Shown piece after piece: positions 17,302 to 26,390 of a DNA stretch of 64,000 nucleotides. The DNA lies in assembly GCF_900188345.1 (NCBI RefSeq), contig NZ_FZOD01000053.1:1-64000 (forward strand). The letters are read 5' to 3'. A program made the translations under genes and the position numbers. This DNA comes from Streptosporangium subroseum. Its GTDB lineage: Bacteria; Actinomycetota; Actinomycetes; Streptosporangiales; Streptosporangiaceae. The notes beneath the pieces were generated by a model, which searched no databases, had not been told where the DNA came from, and saw only the letters and a program-made list of their open reading frames with translations. Numbering within the stretch: position 1 is the stretch's first letter; every line of letters starts with the position of its first letter.

Positions 17302-18342
17302 TCAGCGGGGCGGGCGGGCGCTGGTGCTTTCGCGGACGACGAGTTCGGGTTCGATCAGGTGGTGGGCCGGGCTGGTGCGGCCGTCGATCCGGTCGAGCAG
17401 CAGTTGGAAGGACAGGCGGCCGACCTCGGTGAAGTTCTGCCTGACGGTGCTCAGCGGTGGCCACAGGTAGGGGGCTTCGGGGACGTCGTCGAAGCCGACG
17501 ACGCTGACGTCCTGGGGCACCCGGCGGCCGGCTTCGCGCAGGGCTCGCAGTACTCCGGTGGCCATGTGGTCGTTGGCCGCGAAGATCGCGGTGACTTCGG
17601 GGTCGCGGGCCAGGAGTTTGCCGTGTTCGAATCCGGAGCGGGCGCTCCAGTCGCCGAGCAGGGGTTCGGGGATCTGGCGGCCCTCGGATTGCAGGACCGA
17701 TCGCCAGCCTTCGATGCGGGCGCGGGCGTCGATCCAGTCCTGCGGTCCCGAGACGTGCCAGACGGTGTCGTGGCCGAGGCTGAGCAGGTGTCTGGTCGCT
17801 CGTACGGCTCCGGTGGCCTGGTCGACGGAGGCGACGGGGACGGGGAGGTTGTCGCGGGCGCCGACCACGACGACGGGCAGGTCGGGTGGCAGGTGGCGCA
17901 GGCCGTCGGCGGCCGATTCGTGGGGGGCGACGATGATGACGCCGTCGACGGACTGGAAGCGCAGGCGGTTCACGGCTTCGCCGATGGAGCGGCGGTTGAG
18001 GGCGCCGACGCTGACGATCGTGATGAGGTAGTCGTCGGCCCGGGCGGCCTGTTCGATGCCGTGGAGGGTCGAGGCGGGGCCGTACAGGGTGGTGTCGAAG
18101 CTGACGACGCCGAGTGCTCCGGAGCGGCCGGTCACCAGGGAGCGGGCGGCGAAGTTGGGGCGGTAGCCGAGGGCGCGCACGGCGTCCAGGACGCGGGCGC
18201 GGGTGTCGGGGCGTACTTTGTCGGGGGTGTTGAGGACGCGGGAGACGGTCATCGCCGAGACGCCTGCTCGTTCGGCGACGTCCTCCATGACGGCGGCTTT
18301 GGGTCGGTTGGTGGGGTCCGGTCCGGGTGCGTGCTGGGTCAA
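17302..18342 (-). CDS. LacI-family transcriptional regulator
   Basis: 346 residues. The LacI-type HTH with hinge helix lies at about 17-72 (MEDVAERAGVSAMTVSRVLN, then RARVLDAVRALGYRPN). A periplasmic-binding-protein-like sensor follows, with GVIIVAPHESAAD, VDQATGAVRATRHLLSLGH and the terminal VVRESTSARPP. Sugar or nucleoside effector unknown. Two GCGCTAACA-containing operator-like palindromes lie 40 and 150 bases upstream, so autoregulation is likely. No sugar transport or glycosidase genes are adjacent, so its regulon is probably elsewhere. Confidence 0.92.
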   Translation of the reverse strand: MTQHAPGPDPTNRPKAAVMEDVAERAGVSAMTVSRVLNTPDKVRPDTRARVLDAVRALGYRPNFAARSLVTGRSGALGVVSFDTTLYGPASTLHGIEQAARADDYLITIVSVGALNRRSIGEAVNRLRFQSVDGVIIVAPHESAADGLRHLPPDLPVVVVGARDNLPVPVASVDQATGAVRATRHLLSLGHDTVWHVSGPQDWIDARARIEGWRSVLQSEGRQIPEPLLGDWSARSGFEHGKLLARDPEVTAIFAANDHMATGVLRALREAGRRVPQDVSVVGFDDVPEAPYLWPPLSTVRQNFTEVGRLSFQLLLDRIDGRTSPAHHLIEPELVVRESTSARPPR

Positions 18343-18363
18343 CCTGTCCGCCTCGTTGAAGTT

Positions 18364-18506
18364 ATCCTTAGGATATCCGAGTGTTTGCGCTAACAGATTT
18401 CATGTCAAGTGACACGGGGGCGAGGCTCCCCTGGAACGCCGTTATCTGGGAAAACGGATACAGATTCGGCTGACCTCTTGACGCCGATCGGGTGATAGCG
18501 CTAACA
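18364..18506. promoter_or_regulatory. LacI-type operators upstream of the LacI gene
   Basis: TGTTTGCGCTAACA (18382-18395) and TGATAGCGCTAACA (18493-18506) are near-palindromes centred on CG, the hallmark of LacI/GalR operators. A separate 11-base palindrome ATCCTTAGGAT lies at 18364-18374. The region 18343-18732 otherwise holds no gene. The distal operator has no divergent gene to control, so looping or a lost neighbour is possible. Confidence 0.65.
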
Positions 18507-18732
18507 AGCATCGGATCGGCCGCTCCCGCCTCACGGGGCCGTAACCCCAGCTCCGCCGGTGCCGGCCCCCGGATCCCCCGCTGACTCCCCCGTCGGCTCC
18601 GAGCCGGGGCGCGTCGTCCCGCCCGCCGCACCCCGCCGGGCGTCTCCTCCGACGAACGCCGACGCCCCCGCGTCGACGAGACCGGGACACGGGGGTCGCG
18701 GGAGGGAGGAGGCGGCGGGAGGGGCCGCCCTT

Positions 18733-19281
18733 TCAGCTCGGCTCGCGCAGCCGCAGCAGGGTGTAGGCGGCGATCGAGCTGCTGTCGGTGATGGAGCCCC
18801 GCAGGATCATCTGCTCGAACTCGGCCTGGGAGACCCAGCCCTGGCGCATGTCCTGCTCGGTGTGCTCACGGTCGGGGGCGCCGGGGGTCAGGTCGGTGGC
18901 CACAAAGACGTCGAAGCGCTGGTCACTGGTGCCGTGGGAGTTGTCCAGGCGGCCGAGATGGGTCATCGACGCCGCCCGCAGACCGGTCTCCTCGGCGAGC
19001 TCGGTGTGGGCGGTGGCCTGCGGGGAGGGGCTGTCGGCGACGCTGCCCTGGGGGAAGCTCCAGGTGCGGCGGCCGATCGGGTAGCGGTACTCCTCCACCA
19101 GGTGGAAGCCGCCGTTCTCCATGGGGATGACCACGGCGAAGCTGCCTTGCTGGATGACCCCGTAGATGCCGTGCGAGCCGTCGGGGCGCTGGATGCGGTC
19201 CTCTCGCACCGTCATCCAGGCGTTCGTGTAGACCACCGTCGAGTCGAGGGTACGGATCGTCGGTGGCTGTGCGTCGGTCAT
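18733..19281 (-). CDS. NUDIX hydrolase (ADP-ribose pyrophosphatase-like)
   Basis: 182 residues from the ATG at 19281 (MTDAQPPTIR). The Nudix region is recognisable at FPQGSVADSPSPQATAHTEL followed by AEETGL. The core EExGL is intact, but the box reads TEL where REL is usual. The layout (STVVYTNAWMTVREDRI, then GGFHLVEEYRYPIGRRTWSF) matches ADP-ribose/NDP-sugar pyrophosphatases. Cytosolic. Ends with LLRLREPS. It stands alone, divergent from the ABC operon at 19530. Confidence 0.88.
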   Translation of the reverse strand: MTDAQPPTIRTLDSTVVYTNAWMTVREDRIQRPDGSHGIYGVIQQGSFAVVIPMENGGFHLVEEYRYPIGRRTWSFPQGSVADSPSPQATAHTELAEETGLRAASMTHLGRLDNSHGTSDQRFDVFVATDLTPGAPDREHTEQDMRQGWVSQAEFEQMILRGSITDSSSIAAYTLLRLREPS

Positions 19282-19529
19282 GGCGTAGGAGCTTACCGGC
19301 GAGCTCACGGCCGGGCGGGCCGATCCGGGGAGCTCACGCCGCGGCCGCCGGGGGGCGCGTTCGCGGAGAGCGGCGCCGTAAGCGCTCTGCTTTGGGGAAG
19401 GGTTCCGGAGACGCGCGGCTCTCCCGGGCCGGTCCGGCGCGGAGCGACCTCGCGTGGACCCGTCCCGGGGAAGGGCCGCGGAAATAACCCTTTGCGGAAC
19501 TGTCGGAGGGCTCTGTTACCGTCCTGGGC

Positions 19530-20450
19530 GTGCCTGAACAACCTCTTATCCATGCCCGTGCTCTGGTCAAACGGTTCGGTGACTTCACCGCCGTTGACGG
19601 GATCGACCTGGACGTGGCGCCGGGTGAGGCGTTCGGATTCCTGGGGCCCAACGGAGCCGGGAAGTCCTCCACGATGCGCATGATCAGTTGCGTGTCGATG
19701 CCGACCTCCGGGGAGCTGCGCATCCTGGGCATGGACCCGGTGCGCGAGGGCCCGAAGATCCGCGCCCGGCTGGGGGTCTGCCCGCAGCTGGACAACCTGG
19801 ACCCGGACCTGAGCGTGCGGGAGAACCTCACGACGTATGCCCGCTACTTCGGCCTGTCGAAGGCGGAGTCGCGGCGCCGGGCCGATGAGCTGCTGGAGTT
19901 CGCGCAATTGCAGGACAAGGCCGGCAGTCAGGTGGAGCCGTTGTCGGGGGGCATGAAGCGGCGGCTGACGATCGCGCGCTCCCTGGTCAACGAGCCGGAC
20001 CTCGTGCTGCTGGACGAGCCGACGACGGGGCTGGACCCGCAGGCACGGCATCTGCTGTGGGAGCGGCTGTTCCGGCTCAAGCAGCGGGGCACGACGCTGG
20101 TGCTGACCACGCATTACATGGACGAGGCCGAGCAGTTGTGCGATCGGCTGGTGGTGATGGACGGCGGGCGGATCGTGGCGGAGGGCTCTCCCCGGTCGTT
20201 GATCCAGACCTATTCCACGCCCGAGGTGGTGGAGTTGCGCTTCGCCGACGGGGTCGACTACGCCGGGAAGCTGGAGGGCATCGGGCGTGTCGATCCGCTG
20301 CCGGACCGGATCCTGCTGTACGCCGACGACGGGGACGCCGCGGTGTCGGAGGTGCACCGGCGGGGGCTGACGCCCTCCAGCGTGCTGGTGCGCCGCTCCT
20401 CGCTGGAGGATGTCTTCCTGCAGCTGACCGGCCGGACGTTGGTGGACTGA
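19530..20450 (+). CDS. ABC transporter ATP-binding protein (DrrA/NodI type)
   Basis: 306 residues, GTG start. Walker A GPNGAGKS (39-46), signature LSGGMKRR near 139, Walker B LVLLDEP near 160 and the H-loop TTHYMDEAEQ. The C-terminal extension ends LEDVFLQLTGRTLVD, typical of DrrA/NodI ATPases that drive drug or lipo-oligosaccharide export. First gene of a three-gene operon: its TGA overlaps the ATG of the next gene (TGATG at 20448-20452). Two permeases follow, so the complex would be an ATPase dimer with a permease heterodimer. Confidence 0.94.
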   Translation: MPEQPLIHARALVKRFGDFTAVDGIDLDVAPGEAFGFLGPNGAGKSSTMRMISCVSMPTSGELRILGMDPVREGPKIRARLGVCPQLDNLDPDLSVRENLTTYARYFGLSKAESRRRADELLEFAQLQDKAGSQVEPLSGGMKRRLTIARSLVNEPDLVLLDEPTTGLDPQARHLLWERLFRLKQRGTTLVLTTHYMDEAEQLCDRLVVMDGGRIVAEGSPRSLIQTYSTPEVVELRFADGVDYAGKLEGIGRVDPLPDRILLYADDGDAAVSEVHRRGLTPSSVLVRRSSLEDVFLQLTGRTLVD

Positions 20451-21208
20451 TGGTTCATCCGACGGTGGCGGTGCTCGAGCGTAACCTCGCCCTGTATCGG
20501 CGGCTGTGGCTGGCCTCGGCGTTCTCCTCCTTCGTCCTGCCGGTGTTGTTCCTGGTCAGCATCGGGATCGGGGTGGGGGGATACGTCGGGACGATCGGCG
20601 GCGTCGACTACCTGGCGTGGATCGTGCCCGGGGTGATGGCCTCGACGGCGTTTCAGATGGCGATCGGCGAGTCGACCTATTCGGTGCTGGGCGACTTCAG
20701 GTGGGTGCGGGCCTATCACGCGATGCGCGCGACGCCCGTCGAGGTCCGCGACATGGTGGCGGGCTGGTTGCTGTACATCCTGATCCGGGTGGAGATCGCG
20801 GCGATCGTGTTCCTGGGGATCACGGCGCTGTTCGGCGCGTTGCACTCCCCCTGGGCGGTGCTGACCCCGGTGATCGCGGCTTTGGTGGCCATGTCGGCCG
20901 CGGCCCCGGTGATGGCGTTCGCGGCCAGCATCGAGCACGACAGTTACTTCGCGCTGCTGTTTCGGTTCGTGATGATCCCCTCGACGCTGTTCGCCGGGGT
21001 GTTCTTCCCGGTGGACCAGCTGCCGCAGCTGGTGCGCCCGCTGGCATATCTCTCCCCGCTGTGGCACGGGGTGGAGCTGAGCCGGGCCGCGACGCTGGGG
21101 GTGGCCGCTCCGTGGCCGATCTGGGCACACGCGGGATATTTGCTGCTGTGCTGTGCGGCCGGACTCACCTGGGCGATCGCCGCCTTCCGCAAGCGACTTC
21201 AGGACTGA
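20450..21208 (+). CDS. ABC-2 type permease
   Basis: 252 residues; the ATG at 20450 overlaps the ATPase stop. Six predicted hydrophobic segments (for example FSSFVLPVLFLVSIGIGVGG, AAIVFLGITALFGAL and YLLLCCAAGLTWAIA) and the ABC-2/NodJ signature FAGVFFPVDQLPQLVRPLAY. An earlier in-frame opening exists but overlaps the ATPase gene and is not used. Inner-membrane subunit of the exporter encoded at 19530-22015. Confidence 0.92.
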   Translation: MVHPTVAVLERNLALYRRLWLASAFSSFVLPVLFLVSIGIGVGGYVGTIGGVDYLAWIVPGVMASTAFQMAIGESTYSVLGDFRWVRAYHAMRATPVEVRDMVAGWLLYILIRVEIAAIVFLGITALFGALHSPWAVLTPVIAALVAMSAAAPVMAFAASIEHDSYFALLFRFVMIPSTLFAGVFFPVDQLPQLVRPLAYLSPLWHGVELSRAATLGVAAPWPIWAHAGYLLLCCAAGLTWAIAAFRKRLQD

Positions 21209-21211
21209 TTC

Positions 21212-22015
21212 ATGATTTCCACGATGGTGGCCGCCCGGGTCTCTCCCTCCCGGGTGGGCGCGGTGATGAACCGCAATGTGGGGGCGCTGCGCTCAGGCCC
21301 CTCCTACTGGCTGGTTCTGCTGTCGGGCTTTTTTGAGCCGGTGCTGTATCTGTTGTCGATCGGCATCGGGGTGGGGGCGCTGGTCGGTGACCTGACGCTG
21401 CCGAGTGGCCGCGTGGTGGAGTACGCCGTGTTCGTCGCCCCGGCGATGCTCGCGGTCTCGGCGATGTCGGGGGCGCTGTCGGAGACGACGTTCAACTTCT
21501 TTTTCAAGATGAAGTACTCCAAGACCTTTGACGCGATCCTGGCGACGCCGGTCAAGCCGTTCGAGATCGCGCTGGGTGAGCTGGCCTGGGCGATGGTGCG
21601 CAGTTCGGTGTACACCATCGCGTTCCTGATGGTGATGGTCGCCCTGGGGCTGACGAGCCCGGGTTGGGCGCTGGCGGCGTTGCCCGCGACGTTGCTGGTG
21701 GGGCTGGCGTTCGGCGGCGTCGGGATGGCGATCAGCACGCTCATGCGGGGCTGGCAGGACTTCGACATGCTGACCACGGGCCAGTTCGCGCTGTTTCTGT
21801 TCTCCGGGACGTTCTCCCCGGTGCAGGACTACCCGGTGGCGATGGAGATCGTGGTGTGGCTCACCCCGCTGTATCACGCGGTGGAGCTGGTGCGGGGGCT
21901 GGCGATCGGTGAGCTGAGCTGGGGGTTGCTGGGGAACGCGGCGTATCTGCTGGTCATGATGGCTCTGGGGCTGACGTTCGCGGCTCGGCGGATCCAGAGG
22001 ACGCTCTGCGTGTAG
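21212..22015 (+). CDS. ABC-2 type permease
   Basis: 267 residues, starting 3 bases after the preceding permease. Hydrophobic segments alternate with short loops, and FSGTFSPVQDYPVAMEIVVW followed by LTPLYHAVELVRGL is the NodJ/DrrB-type signature. Its sequence is clearly different from the first permease, so the pair probably forms a heterodimer. Last gene of the operon, with a 16-base-stem terminator 4 bases after the stop. Confidence 0.92.
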   Translation: MISTMVAARVSPSRVGAVMNRNVGALRSGPSYWLVLLSGFFEPVLYLLSIGIGVGALVGDLTLPSGRVVEYAVFVAPAMLAVSAMSGALSETTFNFFFKMKYSKTFDAILATPVKPFEIALGELAWAMVRSSVYTIAFLMVMVALGLTSPGWALAALPATLLVGLAFGGVGMAISTLMRGWQDFDMLTTGQFALFLFSGTFSPVQDYPVAMEIVVWLTPLYHAVELVRGLAIGELSWGLLGNAAYLLVMMALGLTFAARRIQRTLCV

Positions 22016-22018
22016 GCG

Positions 22019-22058
22019 GCCACGCACCGCCGGTGGTCCCCTACCGGCGGTGCGTGGC
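22019..22058 (+). terminator. Strong hairpin terminator after ABC operon
   Basis: Perfect 16-base arms (22019-22034 and 22043-22058; the left arm begins GCCACGCACC) with an 8-base loop, starting 4 bases after the permease stop codon. Confidence 0.8.
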
Positions 22059-22216
22059 GACAGGTGGGCCCGTTGTCCGTGAGGTGAGCTGCCGCCAACC
22101 CGGCTCACGGGCATGGCCAGGGCCCATCTTTGAGGAAGGCCTGCGCCGGGTTGCTCCGTGTCGGGCCGACCTCTGTGGACCATCCTGTCGGGTGTCGTCC
22201 GTGCCGTCATTGACGG

Positions 22217-23257
22217 TCAGCGCCCGGTCGTTGACCGTTCGCGCACACCCGAGAGCATGTTCCGATCATGGTGTTCACGCCGGTAGGCGGCGGGCGGCAT
22301 TTCGTAGGCGGTGCGAAAGATCCGGTTGAAGTGCGAATCGTCGGTGAAGCCCCACCGGGCGGCGATGGCGTTCACCGGGTGGCCGTCCATCGCGGGATCG
22401 GCCAGGTCACGGCGGCAGCGTTCGAGCCGGCGGTGTCTGATCCATCCCGCCACGGTGAGTTCCTGCCGCTGGAAGAGCCTGTGCAGATAGCGGGTGGAGA
22501 TGTGGTGTGCGGCGGCGATCGATGAGGGGGTGAGGTCGGCCTCCGCGAGTCGTTGCTCGATGAAGCTCTGAATCTGCACGAACAGCGCCGCCGCCCGATC
22601 GCCCGCGGGCAGCCACGACTCCCCCTCGGACTCATGGGCGATCCAGGCCGCGACGAGGTCGAGGACGATCGTCGACATGCGGGCGATGTCCTGGGGAGAA
22701 AGCTCTTCGGGCCGGGTCATCAGCTGGCGGAGCACCGCGGCGAGAACGCCACCGATGCCGCCTTGCCCGGACGTCCGTCGCAGGAGGAGCCGCTCGACCA
22801 TGGCGGCGGGCAGCGGGAGCAGGTCTCGGGGGAACTGCAGGATCAGCCCGTCGGTGAGGCCGGGTGCGGTGTCCTGCGCCGGCCGGTCGCCGGCTTCCAT
22901 CCGGACGTGGAAGGCGCGGGAGGTGTCGTACAGCACGAGGTCGGTGGGTTCCAGGCAGGCCTGGCGGTCTGCCTGGCTGATGTGGGACCTGCCCCGCAGG
23001 ATCATGGACAGGTGGTAGAGGCCGGGGTCGGATCGGCGGATGAGCGCCGGGCTGCGGCGGGCCTGGAACGGCACGCACCGCCCTCTCGTCAGCTGTGAGG
23101 CGCCCAGATCGAGTGAACGCATCTCCGCGCGGAAGTTCGCTGCCTGGTCACTGGATCTGTGCACCGGCACGATGGATTCGGCTACCGCCCCCCACCAGAA
23201 GTCGGAGCGATCGGGGGCGGCCACATGGTCGGTACTGATCAGACTGAGCAATTCCAT
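22217..23257 (-). CDS. AraC-family regulator (AraC-binding-like domain)
   Basis: 346 residues. The N-terminal domain (LISTDHVAAPDRSDFWWGAV, VLYDTSRAFHVRM) is the AraC_binding_2 type of Streptomyces regulators. The C-terminal HTH lies at about 240-335 (SIAAAHHISTRYLHRLFQRQ and NAIAARWGFTDDSHFNRIFR). It is convergent with the ABC operon, with the terminator between, so it is not part of that operon. Ligand and targets unknown. Confidence 0.9.
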   Translation of the reverse strand: MELLSLISTDHVAAPDRSDFWWGAVAESIVPVHRSSDQAANFRAEMRSLDLGASQLTRGRCVPFQARRSPALIRRSDPGLYHLSMILRGRSHISQADRQACLEPTDLVLYDTSRAFHVRMEAGDRPAQDTAPGLTDGLILQFPRDLLPLPAAMVERLLLRRTSGQGGIGGVLAAVLRQLMTRPEELSPQDIARMSTIVLDLVAAWIAHESEGESWLPAGDRAAALFVQIQSFIEQRLAEADLTPSSIAAAHHISTRYLHRLFQRQELTVAGWIRHRRLERCRRDLADPAMDGHPVNAIAARWGFTDDSHFNRIFRTAYEMPPAAYRREHHDRNMLSGVRERSTTGR

Positions 23258-23596
23258 CCCCTCGGTTGCTCACCTCACCGGTCAGGCAGCCGTCGGCGAG
23301 CGGCGGCGTCTTTTCCCGTCGTAGCTGACCTGGTGCTTCTTCTCTGGGAGGCGGTGCGGTTCACAGTGCCGCAGCCGTATTCCCGTTGTGGACTTCTCCG
23401 TCCTCGTGCGGGTCTTTTTTCCCGTATGCGCCGGTGAGCGGGGCCGGCTGTTCTCCGGTGTCTTGCGGTGATTCGAATAACGAGATTCAGGCGACCGTAT
23501 CCCGGCGGATGCTCTCAAGTGATTGATGCTCGCTTGGTATCGGCTTGCTGGAGAGCAGGCCGTTCGCCGTCGGGGCGTTGTTCTAAATGTGGAGGT
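23258..23596. other. Intergenic region
   Basis: About 340 bases between the AraC gene start and the end of the DUF952 gene. It should contain the AraC promoter; no gene, clear operator or terminator hairpin was recognised. Confidence 0.5.
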
Positions 23597-23914
23597 TCAG
23601 GGGGTCGTGAAGGGGGTCACGGAGATCACCGCGGTGAGGGGAAGCGGCCCGTAGATGTGCGGGAAGGCCTCGGGTGAGTCGTCCGGGGTCTCCAGGCGTA
23701 CGTCCAGTCCGGCGGGGTCGATGGTGAGAAGGACGAGCGGGTCGGTGACCTGCGCGTAGAAGCGCCGGGCGACCCCGTGGAGCTGAGTCTGGTCGGCGCA
23801 GGCGTGGATGAAGCCTTCTTGTTCGAGGGTGCGGCCGAGGGTGGAGACGCGGTACTCCCCCGCTTGGCGGGCGGCGTCCCAGTCGGCGGCCAGGGCCAGG
23901 TGAAGGATGTTCAT
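23597..23914 (-). CDS. DUF952 family protein
   Basis: 105 residues of the small DUF952 family: N-terminal NILHLALAADWDAARQAGEY, then EGFIHACADQTQLHGVARRF and a C-terminal FPHIYGPLPLTAVISVTPF. The FIHxC and PHxYG motifs are the conserved hallmarks. Cytosolic, biochemical function unknown, with a fold related to ADP-ribosyltransferase-like proteins. Single gene. Confidence 0.88.
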   Translation of the reverse strand: MNILHLALAADWDAARQAGEYRVSTLGRTLEQEGFIHACADQTQLHGVARRFYAQVTDPLVLLTIDPAGLDVRLETPDDSPEAFPHIYGPLPLTAVISVTPFTTP

Positions 23915-24092
23915 CGTGGGTGCGGAGCACGTTCCCGCGAGCTGAAGTCGCGGGCGCCAGGCCCCTCCTCCTGTTCTGCCGGGATGGATCGAGGGGGCGG
24001 CCGGGATGGGGTCATGGAGTCGCGGCCGTCGCGCATCAGGTTAGTGCCGCGGGCGCGGGGTGCGGAGCGGCGGGCGGCCGGCGATCGGCGGT

Positions 24093-24692
24093 TCAGCGGC
24101 GGGCGCGCCACTCTCGCTGCAGGATCGCGTAGACCAGCTCGTCGGTCCATTCGCCCTTGACCATCTCGTTCTCCACCAGGTGGGCTTCGCGGCGCATTCC
24201 CAGGCGTTCCAGCACCCGGGCCGAGGCCTCGTTGCGGCCGTCCAGGCGGCCGGTGATCCGGCGCAGGTTCAGGCCGTCGAAGCCCAGCTTCAGCAGGGCC
24301 CGGCCCACTTCGGTGGCGTATCCCCTGCCGTGGTGGGCGGGGTGGAAGACGTAGCCGATCTCCCCGCTGCGGTGCAGGCGGCTGTGCCAGAACAGCACGC
24401 CGTCGCCGATCAGCTCGCCGGTGGAGGCCAGTTCCACCGCCAGGCTCAGGGCCTGGCCCTCCTCCAGCAGCGCCGACTGGCCGATCCTGGTTTCGAGGAC
24501 CTCGCGGACCTGCTCGGCGTCGCGGGGCCCCCAGTACAGGTAACGGCTCACCTCCGGCAGTGACTGGATGGCGTGCAGGGGGTCCAGGTCCGCCGGGGTG
24601 AAGGGGCGCAGGATCAGGCGGTCGGTGCGGATCGGGTAGGAAGGCTTCAGCACCCGGCCAGCGTAGATCAGCTCAAAGGGGGCGGGCCACAC
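24093..24692 (-). CDS. GNAT N-acetyltransferase (RimJ/RimL type)
   Basis: About 199 residues, with GTG 24653 as an alternative start. The core begins IRTDRLILRPFTPADLDPLH and contains the acetyl-CoA loop HHGRGYATEVGRALLKLGFD, followed by NEASARVLERLGMRREAHLV. These are the conserved motifs of the RimJ/RimL-like acetyltransferase_3 branch, which acetylates protein N-termini or small amines. Substrate not predictable. Single gene in reverse orientation. Confidence 0.9.
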   Translation of the reverse strand: MWPAPFELIYAGRVLKPSYPIRTDRLILRPFTPADLDPLHAIQSLPEVSRYLYWGPRDAEQVREVLETRIGQSALLEEGQALSLAVELASTGELIGDGVLFWHSRLHRSGEIGYVFHPAHHGRGYATEVGRALLKLGFDGLNLRRITGRLDGRNEASARVLERLGMRREAHLVENEMVKGEWTDELVYAILQREWRARR

Positions 24693-24857
24693 ATTATCGC
24701 CCGGATGCGAGCGATCGGGGCCCGGCCTTTCCGGCCGGCCTCGGGCGGTCCGTTCACCGGCGGGGCGGCGCGCAGAGAACGAGGGCCGCCGGTGAAGCCG
24801 TCGGACTCGTCGCGTACGGCGACGAGTCCGACGGTGAGCAGGAGGGGTCCGGGCCGG

Positions 24858-25184
24858 TCAGTGGGCGCCGCCGGCCAGGTTGAGGACCGTGACCCCGCCG
24901 ATGATCAGGGCGATGCCGACGACCTTGGCCAGGTTGATCGTCTCGCCGAGGAACAGCACGCCGATCGCGGCGATGACGGCGGTGCCGGCTCCCGCCCACA
25001 CCGCGTAGGCCGTACCGACCTCCATCTGCAGTTTCAGGGCGCGGGCGAGCAGGACGAACGCGGCGACGTAGCCGGCCACGACGATGATCGTCCATCCCTT
25101 GTGCGCGAAGCCGTCACTCAGCTTGAGCGCGGTGGTCGCCAGAACCTCGGCGAGGATCGCCCCTGCCAGAAACAGCCAAGCCAT
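24858..25184 (-). CDS. Small multidrug resistance (SMR/QacE) transporter
   Basis: 108 residues from the ATG at 25184 (MAWLFLAGAILAEVLATTAL). Four transmembrane helices, with the essential membrane Glu in the first helix (LAEVLATTALK), the GTAYAVWAGAGTAVIA helix and the final VVGIALIIGGVTVLNLAGG. Works as a proton-coupled antiparallel dimer exporting cationic compounds or guanidinium. An in-frame extension to 25256 lacks membrane character and is rejected. Confidence 0.93.
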   Translation of the reverse strand: MAWLFLAGAILAEVLATTALKLSDGFAHKGWTIIVVAGYVAAFVLLARALKLQMEVGTAYAVWAGAGTAVIAAIGVLFLGETINLAKVVGIALIIGGVTVLNLAGGAH

Positions 25185-25362
25185 GAACACTCTCCGAAAA
25201 CCGGTAGGGGTGCAGCAGTTTATCGGGTGTGACTTTTCAGCCTTCGAGCGGCTCATGCCCGAGGTGGGCGCCGAGACAGCGCATTCGTCTTCTTGATCTC
25301 GCGGCGGCGGCTCCGGGGCTCCGAGTTGCGGGCGGTGTCGAAAGCGTGTTCCACTGATCGGT

Positions 25363-26325
25363 ATGCGATGGGACGCGCCTCCCCTGCTCGCCGCGCCGCC
25401 CGACGCCAGGCCGCGGATCGAGCGCTCCGCGGTGACCCGGGTCCACGACGGGCTGACCTGCTACGAGGTCCAGGCGCGCACCGCGCTGGACCGCACCGCC
25501 GAAGGCTGGGCCGTCAGCCCCTACCGGGGGTGTGCCCAGGCCTGCCGCTACTGCGCGGTCCGTCGCGGCCACCGCTACCTGGGGCTGGACGCCGGAAGCG
25601 ACTTCGACTCGCGGATCGTGGTGCGCACCAACATCGTGCGGCGGTTGCGTGCGGAACTGACGTCCAAATGGGACGGCGAGCCCATCGTCGTGGGGGTGGG
25701 TGGTGACTGCTACCAGGGCGTCGAGGACGTCTACCGGCTGATGCCGGGCATTGTCGCCGCCCTGCGCGAGGTGGGTGCGCCGTTTACCGTGCACACCAAG
25801 AGCCGGCTGATCCTGCGTGATGTCGATCTGCTGGCGGCGGCCCCCGGTGCGGGGGCGGTCATCTCCATCGCGTTCGTGGACGACCGGATCCGGCGGACCG
25901 TGGAGCCCGGCGCGCCGAGCGCGCAGAAACGCCTGGAGCTGGTGGCGGAGCTGAACGAGCGTGGTGTGCCGTGCGGGGTGGCGATGGCGCCGATCCTGCC
26001 GCTGCTCACCGATTCCCCCGACCAGCTCGCCGCCACCGTGCGCCGGGTGGCCGACGCTGGAGCGGTCAGCCTCACCCCGCACGTGTTGCGTCTTCCGCCC
26101 GGTGCCCGGGAGTGGTATCTCGCCTGGATCGGTGAGCACCATCCCGCTCTGGCCGCCCGTTACCTGGAGTTGTACGGCAAGAGCGCCGATGCCGATGCCG
26201 CCTACGTGGGCGGTATCACCGGCCAGGTCCTGCGGCTCGCCGCCCGCTACGGCATGAGCCCGACGCGGCCCGAGCAGCCCCTGCCGCTGGCGTTGCCCCC
26301 GCAGGCGCAGCTCACTCTCCTGTGA
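25363..26325 (+). CDS. Radical SAM protein (Rv2578c/SplB-like)
   Basis: 320 residues. The [4Fe-4S]-binding CxxxCxxC motif is visible in YRGCAQACRYCAVRRGH. The next segments (VVVGVGGDCYQGVEDVYRLM, FTVHTKSRLILRD, GAVISIAFVDD) follow the radical SAM barrel of the family annotated near SPL photoproduct lyase. These proteins generate a 5'-deoxyadenosyl radical; the substrate of this actinobacterial branch is unproven. ATG at 25363; a short hairpin follows the stop. Confidence 0.88.
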   Translation: MRWDAPPLLAAPPDARPRIERSAVTRVHDGLTCYEVQARTALDRTAEGWAVSPYRGCAQACRYCAVRRGHRYLGLDAGSDFDSRIVVRTNIVRRLRAELTSKWDGEPIVVGVGGDCYQGVEDVYRLMPGIVAALREVGAPFTVHTKSRLILRDVDLLAAAPGAGAVISIAFVDDRIRRTVEPGAPSAQKRLELVAELNERGVPCGVAMAPILPLLTDSPDQLAATVRRVADAGAVSLTPHVLRLPPGAREWYLAWIGEHHPALAARYLELYGKSADADAAYVGGITGQVLRLAARYGMSPTRPEQPLPLALPPQAQLTLL

Positions 26326-26330
26326 CGTCC

Positions 26331-26353
26331 TCCCCGGTTTCCAAAATCGGGGA
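26331..26353. terminator. Short hairpin between convergent genes
   Basis: TCCCCG (26331-26336) pairs with CGGGGA (26348-26353). It sits between the radical SAM gene and the convergent L,D-transpeptidase gene and could serve both. Confidence 0.45.
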
Positions 26354-26390
26354 TGTCCGGTGAGGCGGGCGGGGGCGGCGGTCGTGCGGG

